Origin: Gautieria morchelliformis
Lineage: Eukaryota; Basidiomycota; Agaricomycetes; Gomphales; Gomphaceae
Reading direction: 5' to 3'
NCBI GenBank assembly: GCA_015179125.1
Contig: WHVA01000179.1
Coordinates: 62,001-126,000 of the forward strand
DNA length: 64,000 nucleotides
A program made the translations under genes and the position numbers. Below the pieces are notes generated by a model. The model was not told the origin of the DNA, made no database searches, and saw only the letters and a list, made by a program, of their open reading frames with translations. Of this stretch, positions 1-10,227 are shown one piece after another. The first letter of the stretch is position 1. Each line of letters starts with the position of its first letter.

Positions 1-504
1 ATCACAGGCCCATTCCCTGTGGAGGGCCGAGCCGGCCCCGACATCCCCCTCGCCGAGATTGCGAGATGGTTGGCCCGCTATGCGGGGGTCACTCGCGAGC
101 AAGTGGCACGCATTGAACACTATGTTCAACGCAGCATCACCGGGGCGGCATTCAGTGCCGCCGCCCGCGAGGGCCAACAAAAGGTCCTCGAGACCAGCCA
201 TGTGAGGGCCGCGGTGCCGTGACCCCTCACTCACGCTCAGCTCGACCAAGAGCTGGCGCGCTTCCGGCCCCCTCCTCAGACTGAGGACCCGGCCGTTAAG
301 GCCATGCTCCGCAAGGACACTGGCCTCATCACCCAAGCAGATATCGCCACTAGTGGTGAGGCCGACCAGCCTCACCCAATCACCACCGATGACGCGGAGG
401 TGCCCCCGGAGGAGTCACGTGCTCCACCGGCCCCGTACGACGACGACATCATCGTATCGGCCACTCTAGAGGACTCCCTTATGGATGACCTCTATGAGTC
501 GTAG
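1..504 (+). pseudogene. C-terminal part of the HR-element extra ORF (ORF3)
   Basis: Frame 1 runs from the window edge to a TAG at 502-504, broken by one TGA at 220-222. It is homologous to the end of the minus-strand ORF at 61300-63248 and to 11840-12115. At the TGA the 61.6-kb copy has CGA, so this stop is a C-to-T change; conversely that copy has TGA where this one has CGA (near 40). The product is hydrophilic, ends in an acidic tail and shows no catalytic motif I recognise. Short dyads continue through the coding sequence, e.g. 7-nt arms separated by 3 nt around 114-130 and 8-nt arms around 356-377. A polypurine tract and LTR follow directly, placing the ORF between integrase and 3' LTR. 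Confidence 0.75.
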
Positions 505-523
505 TTGACCCCTATAGTTGTCT

Positions 524-752
524 ATAGAGGGGGAGGGTGTAAATAACCTGTGTATCTACATGTACAATAGTTATTACATAATCCCAGTGGGCCCCTTAGG
601 GACCCACTGTATAGTTTATGCGTGGGAACCGGCCAGCGGTCCCCATCACATCTTACTCTTACCTGTCACTACGTAGCATTGAGAATACCACTCATTGGTC
701 AAGTTCTGTTGTGCCCTTGTGATACAAGGTCCTAAGATCAACATCCTTTACA
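524..752 (+). repeat. HR-element polypurine tract and LTR
   Basis: A purine-rich run at 524-537 ends where the LTR begins at 538 with TGTAAATAACC; the LTR ends TTTACA at 752, about 215 bp. The same PPT-LTR junction recurs at 12136-12363 (+) and 61051-61280 (-). The LTR contains a stem around 585-610 with arms AGTGGG and CCCACT. No matching target duplication could be found because the 5' end of this element lies outside the window. Confidence 0.75.
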
Positions 753-1903
753 TGCTGGCATCTGTCAGGATTGGGAAAAATCTGCTCCCTCAAAAAAAGT
801 CCGGCCAGAGCAGATAAGTGAGACAATAGCAGCTGAGAGCAGAGTGCGAGCCCCGGGAACGTACCGTTTTGAGTAGCTCAATCTGCCGTAGTCTGCATAA
901 ATCAGTTAGAATAGGCTTTTGAAAAAAGCAGACCAGAGCATATTTAGAAATTTTACTGAAAGCAGATTAGAGCACATTAGAAAATATATCTATTCTAGCA
1001 GTGTCTGTCCGCCGCTCGTCATCAAATACGACAAACAGCCGTAATCACCGAAAAACGTGCAGTCTACGCAAGGGCTGTTAACGGTGCACGCCTCTGATTA
1101 AGGCTGACCACTCACCATAGCCAGACAGAACGCAGCTGCGATACGGCACAGAGCTGTTACCTGAATGGTCGCACCTTTGATCTTTCTGCACTGATCGCAA
1201 GCTGAACCATAGCATTAACTATGATATGGTCAAGCTAATTATGTCGAGGAAAAATGCTCACCCCTCGACGTTCGCCGATGCTTGACTTTGTCCCCACGGT
1301 ATGTCTGGGAGGAGTCACCATTGTAGAAAGTCATGCAGGCGGGATTGCGTACGCATGAGGAATTGTGAGGATCGTGGAAAGTCATAAAGAAGATAGGAAT
1401 GAGAACACAACTACGGTTGTATGCGCTAACACCCGCGCGCAGTGACAACAACGGACACACTGACTCATAACACCTTCGAGTCAAGGATATCACTGGCCTC
1501 AGTGGGCTGGAACAATAGCTCAAGATTGGAGATTGACTGCCTGAAGTTATCTATGTACATGACTAGCTACTTAACTGATAGACTAGCACTGTGAAGGTAT
1601 GTAGAAGGGTTGTGGAACAATCAAGTGCCACCGGCGCATGATAATGCGCCGGTGCTCATGTCTCGGTCAGGGGACCTGAGGTGCGGCTTCAGATCTTGGC
1701 CTAGGGCCATCTTCACCAATAATAACAACCATCAGTTGTGTAGTATCGGTGGGCTGTATGCGTACGGGAAGTGCCCGATCACCCTGCGGCCCCAGACATG
1801 TGTCCATATCCAAACCTGACCTGTGCATGGGTGCGGGTGCAGGCGGGCACGTCAACGCCACGACTGGCTACCAGTTCGTTGCACGCACATTGGGATATTG
1901 GGA
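753..1903. other. No gene recognised
   Basis: Short ORFs here have no recognisable motif. At 770-970 a loosely repeated GCAGA-rich sequence occurs. A hairpin with 11-nt perfect arms lies at 1629-1639 / 1644-1654. Confidence 0.5.
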
Positions 1904-1975
1904 AGCCAACTCAAAAACTTCTTTAACATCTTCCATTTAACAATGGAAGATATTAAAGAAGTTTTTGAGTTGGCT
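1904..1975. repeat. 72-nt stem-loop with 34-bp arms
   Basis: Left arm 1904-1937 and right arm 1942-1974/5 are reverse complements with one C.A mismatch (1927/1952) and a 4-nt TAAC loop. It is far longer and more A+T rich than neighbouring hairpins. It could be a small-RNA precursor or a minimal foldback element; there is no ORF support. Confidence 0.85.
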
Positions 1976-2639
1976 GAGTCAGCCTGGCAAGCAAAGAAAC
2001 AAGGCCACTGTCGGGAAGATCGCACGGCGCAGCGGGCGCGATGGGCGGGCTGCATCCTCGGCTGCAGCTGTGCAGGTGCGCTGCTGGGTGACGGTGCACG
2101 GAGGGAGGATGGCGATGTCGATGTGAACGTGTGTGGGGAGCACTGGACCGGGCTCTCAGCTGGATGGATATCTTGTAGGCAGCTCTAATGGGGGGATACG
2201 GAGGAGGGTGGTGGGCGAGACCCTGGTTGAACATTGATGGGGGGATGGAAGAAGCGGGGGATGTGGCGAGAGGAGAGAAGGAAAGAGCCCTTGCCTTGCA
2301 TATATGTGATTTCCTTTCTGTTGGGGTACTGGTACTTGTCGTGATCAATTGCTTGGGGTTTTTCTGGCGCTGAACATTTTTTTCGTTGATATTTATAGTT
2401 GCTGTGCTGACTACAAGCTGAGCAAAGTCCGGGCACAGCAAAAGCTAGCAAAAGCAAAGTAGATTTTACAAAATTTTACAAATGTTAGTCCCCAAGTCAC
2501 AGTCCCAGTCATTTCAAGTAGCCGGATTTCAGTTTTTCAAGCCGGTTTACCAAATACGCAGATTTGAGAGCAGATACTGCCTGATTAGCGCAGTTTGCAG
2601 ATTTTGCGTCCGACAGCGTCTGATCCTAGCACAACCTCT
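1976..2639. other. No gene recognised
   Basis: Only short shadow ORFs. The stretch 2480-2640 has GCAGA-type motifs like those at 770-970, suggesting both belong to the same kind of LTR-flanking sequence. Confidence 0.4.
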
Positions 2640-2737
2640 TTTCACCAGGTGTCACTACGTAGCATCAGAATCCCACAGCTTGGTCAATCTCTGCTGCCCT
2701 TGTGATACCCACAAGGCTCTAAGTTTACTCCTTTACA
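2640..2737 (+). repeat. LTR 3' end of an HR-like element
   Basis: The segment from GTGTCACTACGTAGCATC to TTTACA at 2737 matches the last ~100 bp of the LTR at 538-752. The 5' half is different, so this is either a diverged subfamily or a recombined LTR. A gag-like ORF starts 115 bp downstream, as expected for a 5' LTR. Confidence 0.55.
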
Positions 2738-2851
2738 CTTTTTTGAGATTCCATTGGCTGTTTGCCCAGCAAACAGCTGGACTGTGTTTTCGGCAGCGTC
2801 TTGAAAAAGACCACTACTCTGACGGCTTCACCATCGAAAACTGTTGCTGCG

Positions 2852-4638
2852 ATGTCATCATCGCAGGAACGCCTCGTGACAGACCGCGAGGAGAGCCGGC
2901 AACGGCTCTGTAGGTTCAGAGCGTTGGAGGACAGGATGGCTGAGTTGTGCCGCGACTTACGCAACCTACGGCACAACTCACCCAACAACGATGACCTGGC
3001 CAAACTGCCGTGGAGCACGCTCGCACCAGCACCCACGTGAGTCAAACTGAATGGGGACACGCCTTCGCTGAAGGAAGGCGTGGAACCGGTCACGCAAAAA
3101 CGACCGGTTGTGCACCCGGCCAGCCCAATGCCATGGCCTGGCTGCAACGAGGTTCCCCCATGGCGCATCCATGCCCCACGACATCCCCAGGCTCCCCAGG
3201 GACAGGCCGGCCACACTGGGTGTGATGCGTGACGTGACACACCCGCCGACACCACCTCCACCGTCCCCATTGCCCATCCGCGCTCCAGGCCGCCCCAGAC
3301 GGCTGCGGACGACGGCACACACCACCTGGTGTGTGCATCCACCTTGTGGAATGCCCAGGAGCACCCCAGGATCACTGGGAACCCGCGTAAGCCGCCGTCA
3401 GCACTCAGCGTCATCCGCGCACCCCAGCTGCCGCCCCGGCTGCCCTGCTCGGTCCCAGCCAGTGGGGCCGGTGGTGCACACTCCTTAGAGCGTGCATCCA
3501 CCTCTGGGGACTGTCCAGAGGTCCCCAGAGCCGGCCAGAGGTCGCGCACGCCGCGCAACGACACCCGTGCGCCCCAGGACCCGTCCCGGCCGCCCTGCTC
3601 GCTCCCAGCGAGCGGGAACGGTGGTGCACGCTCTGTAGAGCATGCATCCACCTCTGGGGACCTTCCAGGGGTCCCCAGAGCCGGCCAGATGTCGCGCACG
3701 CCGCACCCGGTGCACAACGACATCTGCGTGCCCCAGAGCGCACCCCGGCTGCCCCGCTCGTTCCCAGCGAGCGGGAACGGTGCTGCACGTCCCAAAGGAC
3801 GTGCACCCACCGCTGGGAGCCGCGAAAGCTGCGCGCGCAGTGCTGCTCCGCCCGCCCTCGCTCGCGGCCACATGCAGGGCCGCCCCCGTCAGCGGCGGGT
3901 GCCACGCGGCGCACCGGGTCCCCAGCAGACACCCAGGCTGCTGGGGCTCCCTGCCGCATGCCAGGGTCAGCCCACCACTGCGTCCGCGTTCACGTGCGGG
4001 CCCAGAGGCGGTCCCGGACGCCATGCTCTCTCCTGTCAAGGAGGGAGCGTGCGGCACGCCCCAAGGGGTGTGCATCCGCATCTGGGGACCCACCAAAGGT
4101 CCCCAGAAGCTCCCGGTTGCGGCATATGTCGCAACCACCACATTGCCGGCCCCCTGCAGAGCCACCGCCATTCAGGGTGGCCCCTGGGCAATGCAGCAAG
4201 CCCCCAGCCATCATGAAGATCGGCAAGGAACTCCACCAAGCCGAGGAGATCAGGCTGCGAGATGTGGCCACGCTGGAGAACGTCCAGACGGCCCTCTGCC
4301 CATGCAGGGAACGCGAAGCGCCACGTCAAAGTGTGCGACAGTGCGCAGCTAACGAACGTGGCCATGACGTGGAAGACCCGCGACGAAAGGAACTGGACAA
4401 GCAGCGAATGCCGCCGCCAGCCGTCCCGGTCGAACAGGACGTGAGGTTCAGAAATGAACCCCAAGAGCAACCGGCTACCCCCATGGACAGCCACAAGATG
4501 ATCCAACAGATCGTCAGAAAGCTGTGCCTCTGCCTGCATCACATGCTTGGCGTGCACACAAATGCACATCCGTTGTGTCCAGGTCCATGGACACAATGCC
4601 CAGCGGCTGTATGCAGCCGCTGGCCCGTTCGGCCATGA
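2852..4638 (+). pseudogene. HR-like 5' ORF (gag position), repetitive protein
   Basis: The ATG at 2852 opens a frame that continues to about 4216, interrupted by TGA at 3038 and 3230, both readable as CGA to TGA. A frameshift near 3900-4000 moves coding to the frame ending at 4638, where a lysine/glutamate-rich segment (IGKELHQAEEIRLRD) follows. The middle is a repeated Pro/Arg/Ser-rich protein whose copies share the motif ASTSGD-PxVPRAGQ. No zinc knuckle or capsid motif is visible, so 'gag' rests on position only. The gene is cut by the solo LTR at 4646. The long minus ORF over 2725-3873 is taken as a shadow of this repeat. Confidence 0.5.
3430..4060 (+). repeat. Degenerate ~150-160 bp tandem repeat in the HR-like ORF
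   Basis: Units can be registered on the CCCTGCTC-like motif near 3441, 3590, 3749 and 4020. Each contains a hairpin whose stem is the CTCTGGGGAC / GTCCCCAGAG pair (3512-3540, 3652-3680; variant 4081-4107). Confidence 0.65.
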
Positions 4639-4645
4639 AGCAGTC

Positions 4646-5127
4646 TGTCAGGGGACACCCTGTTTTCCATTTCCAGTTCCGACACCATACCCAGTTCCGA
4701 CTTTATTTCCGACTCTGGTTCTGGTTCCGATTCCATCTCCGCCTCTGCTTTCATAAATGATTCCGCTTCTGGGAGAACTTCCACCAGTTCTGTTTGCTTT
4801 GCCAGTTCCACTCCAATTTCCGACTTCCACTCTCGGAACAGTGTTGGAAATCAAGCGACTCGCGTAATAGGTGGAATCAAGGGTCAGGGAGGTCAGGGGG
4901 ATGCAGGGTTGATGGCAAGTGCCAAGTGCTGTCCCTGGCTGCGCAGCATAGTATAATACGGGCTCACTGACATTGGGGGTCCTTAGACTTTTCTCTTTGG
5001 ATTTCCCCTTGTCAGGTGAGAATCCCCTCTCTTGTATACTCTGTTGTTCATTTACACATACTTTGGATTTCCCCTTGTCAGATGTGTGGTAGTGTGATCT
5101 CCACAACCAGCCAGGGTTGCCCTTACA
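4646..5127 (+). mobile_element. Solo LTR, gypsy-1 family
   Basis: Starts TGTCAGGGGACACC and ends TTGCCCTTACA, like the LTRs of the element at 5658-11836 but in the opposite orientation. Flanks are CAGTC (4641-4645) and CGGTC (5128-5132), a 5-bp target duplication with one G-to-A difference. Removing the LTR restores a hairpin of the surrounding array, so the array is older than the insertion. Confidence 0.85.
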
Positions 5128-5657
5128 CGGTCAAGTATTGACCGCTTCGGTAATTTCATTGTGTAGGGCTCCTCCGAGTCCTACGGGTGACATCGTGTCA
5201 CAAAGCGGTCAATTATTGACCGCTTGGTTATTCCTTGCATAGGGCCCTGCCGGGTCCTATGGCTGCATAACTGCTATCCTTCGCAGTTAGGCACCAATGA
5301 TGCCTAGATCATTGGCTGTTCAGTTCCCCACAGACATCACCTGTCTGTGGGTTTGAGAGCATTCAATTTGTTCTCAACGTGGGTTTCGGTTCAGAGGGGG
5401 GAGAAACATGCCCCCAAACCAACCAACCACCCACTACAACCTGGGAGTGCCAGCGAAGCCAGCACAACCACTGGTGTTCAGAATGCTGAACACCAGAACA
5501 GGTGTGTTGGCACAGTGCCAACACATCTGCCATGATGCCATAGCATGGCATCATGCTGTTCATGTCAGATCCGAGATATCAGATCCGCTGGTATTCTGAT
5601 GTACATCGGAATAGCCTGATCCATACACCCATCCCTTTCTCAAGGTCAAAGGGGTGC
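5128..5657. other. Hairpin-tiled sequence without coding support
   Basis: Continuation of the hairpin array to about 5613. No frame is open for more than ~65 codons. The boundary with gypsy-1 at 5658 shows no target duplication matching the far side of that element. Confidence 0.6.
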
Positions 5658-6119
5658 TGTAAGGGCAACCCTGGCTAGTTGTGGAGATCACACTACCACA
5701 CAACTGACAAGGGGAAATCCAAAGTCTGTATAAATGAACAGAGCATACAAGAGAGGGGATTCTCACCTGACAAGGGGAAATCCAAAGAGAAAAGTCTAAG
5801 GACCCCAATGTCAGCGAGCCCGTATTATACTACGCTGCGCAGCCAGGGACAACACTTGGCACCCGCCATCAACCCTGCACCTCCCTGACCCTTGATCGAC
5901 CCTTGATGTCACCTATTACGCGAGTCGCTTGATTTCCGACACTGTTCCGAGGGTGGAACTCGGAAATTGGAGTGGAACTGGGAAGGCGAACAGAACTGGT
6001 GGAAGTTCTCCCAGAAGCGGAATCATTTCCGAGAGCGGAGGCGGAGATGGAATCGGAATCGGAAGCGTCTTCGGAAATGGAGTCGGAACTGGAAATGGAA
6101 AACAGGGTGTCCCCTGACA
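5658..6119 (-). repeat. Gypsy-1 3' LTR
   Basis: 462 bp, TG...CA on the minus strand. Compared with the 5' LTR it has a small insertion near 6065 and scattered substitutions. The U3 part consists largely of TTCCG-type motifs in near-tandem. Confidence 0.93.
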
Positions 6120-6132
6120 TCACCCCCTCTCT
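6120..6132 (-). promoter_or_regulatory. Gypsy-1 polypurine tract
   Basis: On the minus strand AGAGAGGGGGTGA abuts the 3' LTR, the expected site of plus-strand priming. Confidence 0.75.
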
Positions 6133-6199
6133 AGCGTGCTGCGTCCTCGAAGCACGGGACACGAGGGATTGAAATGCCAACGAGCGGATCCGGCGAGGG

Positions 6200-7698
6200 G
6201 CACCGGGATGTGTCCTATAGAACTCCCCGAGCTTGTCCGGGGCGGAAACATCTTGCTCCGGGACCCACGAATTCTCTTCGTACCCATACCCTTCCCATTT
6301 CACGAGGAATTGGAGTCGTCCTCGCACAAACCGGCTGTCCAGGATCCGTTCCACCACATAGTGCTCCTCCCCATCTACAATCTCTGGCAGAGGTGGCGGA
6401 TGAGCCTTCCGACCTGGAATTGGGTCCTCAAGCATAGGGAGTAACTTCACCACGTTGAAGACGGGGTGGAGGCGGGACATGGACATCGGAAGTCGCAGGC
6501 GGTATGCATTCCGTCCAACCCTCCGCGTCACTGTGAAGGGCCCAAGGTAGCGGTGGGCAAGCTTCTGTGAAGGGCGTGTGGTGCGGATGTCACTTGCATC
6601 TAGATACACCTTGTCTCCAACTTGGTACTCTGGGGCAGGAACCCGGCGTTGGTTGTAGTACCTCGCCATGTCATCCTTGGCCTTTGCAAGGGCCGACTTG
6701 GCTTCCGAAAGGGTGGAGTCCATGCGGTCTCGGAACTCATTGACCGTCTCGAGTCGGGACTCAGCCTGGCGTGGTTCGAAGCCCATCCGCGGGTGTCGTC
6801 CGGAGTCGAGCATGAAGGGAGTCTGTTGTGTGGCGGAATGGACATGGTTGTTGTATTGGAATTCCGCCAGCGGAAGTAATTCATCCCAGTCGTCCTGCCT
6901 CTCATTGACAAAGAGGCGGAGATATTGCTCCAACTCCTGATTGACCCGTTCCGTCTGTCCGTCACCCTGCGGATGGTACGCCGTGGTGGTAGCTAGCTTT
7001 ATGCCGAGCAGGCGGTAGAGCTCCCGAGTCAGTTCCGCGACAAACTGCGGACCTCGGTCGGAAACCACTTGCTTCGGGAGCCCATGCAACTTCCAGACAT
7101 GGGCAAGGAACAGGCGGGCCGCTCCGAGGGCTGTGATCGTCGTGTGCGTCAGAATGAAGTGGGACACCTTGCTTACCGAATCCACGACGTTCATGATCGC
7201 GTCGTAGCCATGAGACTCTGGGAGTTCAACAATGAAGTCGACGCTGATGGTGTCCCAGCGGGATTCGGGAATCGGGAGCGGAACAAGTTCTCCGACGGGT
7301 GGATGTCGTTGCGCTTTGGTTCGGAGACAAAGGTCACATGTCTTCACGTACTGTCCAATGTAGCGGGACATCTGAGGCCACCAGTAATTCCGAGCCACTA
7401 ACTCCAGCGTCTTCCACCTGCCAGCATGCCCAGCGACCCGTGTGTCATGGTTCTGGGACACGATGCGGCGGCGGAGGTCCGCCCCATCTGGAACGTAGAC
7501 CTTGCCTCTGAAGTGGAGCAGCCCATCCCGTTCCGACCATTCCGCTGCCCGTACAGACCGTGAGTGCCCTTTCCGAAGTTCCTCCACTGCCTTCACCACC
7601 GACTCCTCCTTCTCTCCATTCCGATACTGTCTCCGGATGTCCGGAGCATTTCCGCTTCCGCTCCAACTGCAGTCACTCCTTCTAGGCGCGGATTGCAA
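6200..7698 (-). pseudogene. Gypsy-1 integrase with C-terminal chromodomain
   Basis: Open from 7698 and reading on into the LTR to 5869. Visible: zinc-binding HHCC (H84, H91, C121, C124), catalytic D154, D214 and E250 with D-x59-D-x35-E spacing (SDRGPQF and GDGQTERVN), the GPF/Y-type segment (YLGPFTV, ~385) and a chromodomain at ~448-497 (FLVKWEGYGYEENSWVP). This part alone looks intact; it is called a pseudogene because upstream pol is frameshifted. Chromodomains of this class bind histone H3 methyl marks in characterised chromoviruses; targeting here is inferred. Confidence 0.9.
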
Positions 7699-8160
7699 AG
7701 AGACTTGGGCGGAGCAGTGTCATATCCGCATTGTCTCCGCTTCCGCTTCCATGATCCGCACGGCGGGATAGGGCATCGGGCTTGCCCATGGTGCGGCCGG
7801 GGCGGTGGTGGAGCATGAAGTCAAACCGGGACAGGTGTAGGGACCACCGTGCTTGTCGTCGGTTCAACTTCTTAGACGTGCGGAAATACTCAAGGTTCTT
7901 GTGGTCTGTCCAGATCTCAAATGGGCATAGAGCACCCTCAGGAAGTGTCGCCACTCCTCCAGCGCTCGGATGATTGCCAGCATCTCCTTGTCATGGATCT
8001 CGTAGTTCCGCTCGACCGGACTGAGACTCTTAGAGAAGAAGGCAATCGGATGCCACCCCCCACCTTCTTCCGATGACTGTTGCGACAAGACCGCTCCGGT
8101 AGCTGCGTCGGAAGAATCCGCCTCCACTCGGTAAGGGCGAGAGTCGTCGGGAAAGATCAG
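7682..8160 (-). pseudogene. Gypsy-1 RNase H domain
   Basis: EADSSDAATGAVLSQ (catalytic D region) and [20 protein letters not shown] lie in the ORF 7864-8127. After a frameshift [11 protein letters not shown] (TDHKNL motif) and PDALSRR follow in 7682-7954. Order and motifs are those of Ty3/gypsy RNase H. Confidence 0.85.
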
Positions 8161-8176
8161 GACCGGGCGGAAGTGA

Positions 8177-9464
8177 TCAGCTCTTTGAGTTTGTCAAAGG
8201 AGGCCGTTCCGGCTCTCCCCACCGCCATCCAACCTCCTTCTTGGTGAGGTCGAAGAGGGCACGGGCGTGGCAGGAGAAGTCCTTGATGAACCGCCGGTAG
8301 AAATTGACAAACCCAATGAAGGACTGGACTTCCTTCTTGTTCCGCGGCACCGGCCAATCCGACACACCGGAAACCTTGACGGGGTCCATTTCCACCTTTC
8401 CTTCCGACACATCACCCCAAGATACTCTATCCGCGTCCGCTCAAATTCGCACTTTTCCGGCTTGAGACACAGGTTGTACTCCCGGAGTCGTTCCAGCACT
8501 CTCCGCACGACTTCCCGATGTTCGGACATTGTTTTTTGTGAAGATGAGGATGTCATCGAGGTAGACGCAGACAACCCCTTCTGCTATCATGTCACGGAAA
8601 ATGTCATTCATCATTGTCTGGAACGTGGCAGGACTGTTGGTGAGGCCAAAGAACATGACCTGTGGCTCAAGAGTCCTCGGTTGGTGCGGAATGCGGCCTT
8701 CCACTCATCTCCCTCCCGGATCCGGACATTATTGAAGCCCCAGCGGACATCCAGCTTAGTGAATACTTCGCCCCGCGGAGTTGTGTGATCAATTCGGAAA
8801 TGAGCGGAATGGGGTACCGGTTCTTGATCGTGATCGCATTCAAGGCCCGGTAATCCTGCACAAGTCTGAGCGAGCCGTCCTTCTTCTTGATGAAGAACAC
8901 CGGAGATGCCATGGGTGACTTGGAGGGGCGGATCCTCCCTGTATGGAGATTTTCCGCAAGGAATGCATCGAGCTCTACCTGCTCCTTGGGTGACAGCGGG
9001 TAGACCTTGCAGTTGGTGGGCTTCGACCCAGGCTCCAACTCGATGGCATGGTCCCACAGTTTCCGCGGAGGCAGGGCATCAAACGACTCCTTGGAGAAGA
9101 CGTCCTCAAACTCCCGCAGGTACTCCGGAATTTCCGCCTCCACTCTATCATACCTCTTAGAGGCTTCAGCAAGGCGTTGCGAAATATTTCCGGTGGCGCG
9201 GATGTGTTCCGCCTCCGGCGGAAGGTTTACGTACAGCAAGCGCTCCCCTTCCATCAGAGTGTCTTCCAGGCCGAGTCGGATGACGTCGGAATCGGAATTG
9301 GAAGGGGGATCCGGGTCAAATTCCGCTTCCGAGTCTTCTTCTGCAAGCAGTGGATGGGGGCCGGAACGACATGTCTGTATGAGCCGTTCGGTCTTCCGCT
9401 GCTCCTGGTGCTCCTTCCGCACTTCCGACCGGCACATGTGACACTTGGCTGGACATCGACTCAT
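8177..9464 (-). pseudogene. Gypsy-1 reverse transcriptase
   Basis: Fragments in three frames give the RT blocks in order: [20 protein letters not shown], the [14 protein letters not shown] block, [11 protein letters not shown], and the active site VYLDDILIF (~8530-8560), then GFVNFYRRFIKDFS in the connection. Frameshifts separate the segments near 8790, 8650 and 8450-8400. Confidence 0.88.
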
Positions 9465-10227
9465 CAGTACCTTCCGAGTCTGCCAATTGATCTCCGGGTT
9501 GTGCTCTTGAAGCCAGGTGAACCCGAGGATGATGTCTTGCTTCCCAGGCTGGTGACAGCGAAGGAAGTGCGTTCCGAGTGTCCGTCGTAGCGGAGAATTG
9601 TGTCCACTATCTCCGTGATGGACCCTGCCTCATTGGGGCTTCCATCCACATTGAACACCGGGATTGCACGTTGCAACTTCCGCGTGGTCAGTCGGTTCCG
9701 TTCCACATAGTCCCGGTCAATAAACTGACCAGTGGCCCCGCAATCGACAAGGGCGGGTCCGGATTTGACTTCCGCCGTATCGGTCGTCTGGATCTCTACC
9801 TTAATGACTAGTGACTTGGGGCCAGGGGTGGCAGCAACAACATAGCGCTTCGGAAGGCGTCTCTCCCAAGGGCGGATGCGGGATAGACGGGGTGTCGGAT
9901 TTGGCTTTTGTGTGACTTTATCCGGTGGGTCTGTATGAAGTGAGGGGAGTCGGGGCTTTTCATTCTCTACTTCAAGACAGGCAAACCGGTTATGTACAGG
10001 CAGCAGGGGCACACATCTCACCCGCTGCGCGTCACAAAATCCGACGCATCTTCCGCTTCCGATGCGCCATGTTCCGCATTTTCGGAAATTCCTTCCGCAG
10101 TAGGCACTCCGCTTATGTCCGCAAGTGCGAGGAACTCTGGAAGGAGCTCGAGTTTCTCCTCTGTGGTCATAAGCCGGATGTCAATGCTTGGGGGCACTCG
10201 CGGGCATAGTGGCCTGGTTGTTGACAT
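9464..10227 (-). pseudogene. Gypsy-1 aspartic protease region
   Basis: ALVDCGATGQFIDRDYV gives the aspartic protease site (D-C-G-A in place of D-S/T-G-A). A frameshift near 9540 moves the conserved post-protease motif [16 protein letters not shown] into the RT frame. A separate short frame at 10018-10227 links gag and protease. Confidence 0.8.

Larger units (their letters stand above)
2847..5613. repeat. Hairpin-tiled region (interrupted by solo LTR 4646-5127)
   Basis: Perfect inverted repeats with 2-16 nt loops follow one another. Examples (arms): 2847-2854/2859-2866 (8), 2941-2952/2969-2980 (12), 3058-3065/3075-3082 (8), 3084-3091/3102-3109 (8), 3753-3760/3768-3775 (8), 3784-3792/3797-3805 (9), 4573-4581/4588-4596 (9), 4600-4609/4614-4623 (10), 5203-5212/5216-5225 (10), 5327-5336/5342-5351 (10), 5471-5481/5486-5496 (11), 5503-5513/5515-5525 (11), 5531-5541/5545-5555 (11). 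Imperfect stems often differ only by a G.T pair (5238-5261, 5592-5613), which is a wobble pair in RNA. Confidence 0.85.

Noticed and set aside
2725..3873. 382-codon minus-strand ORF
   Set aside because: It lies opposite the tandem Pro/Arg-rich repeat of the plus frame; G+C-rich periodic repeats keep several frames open.
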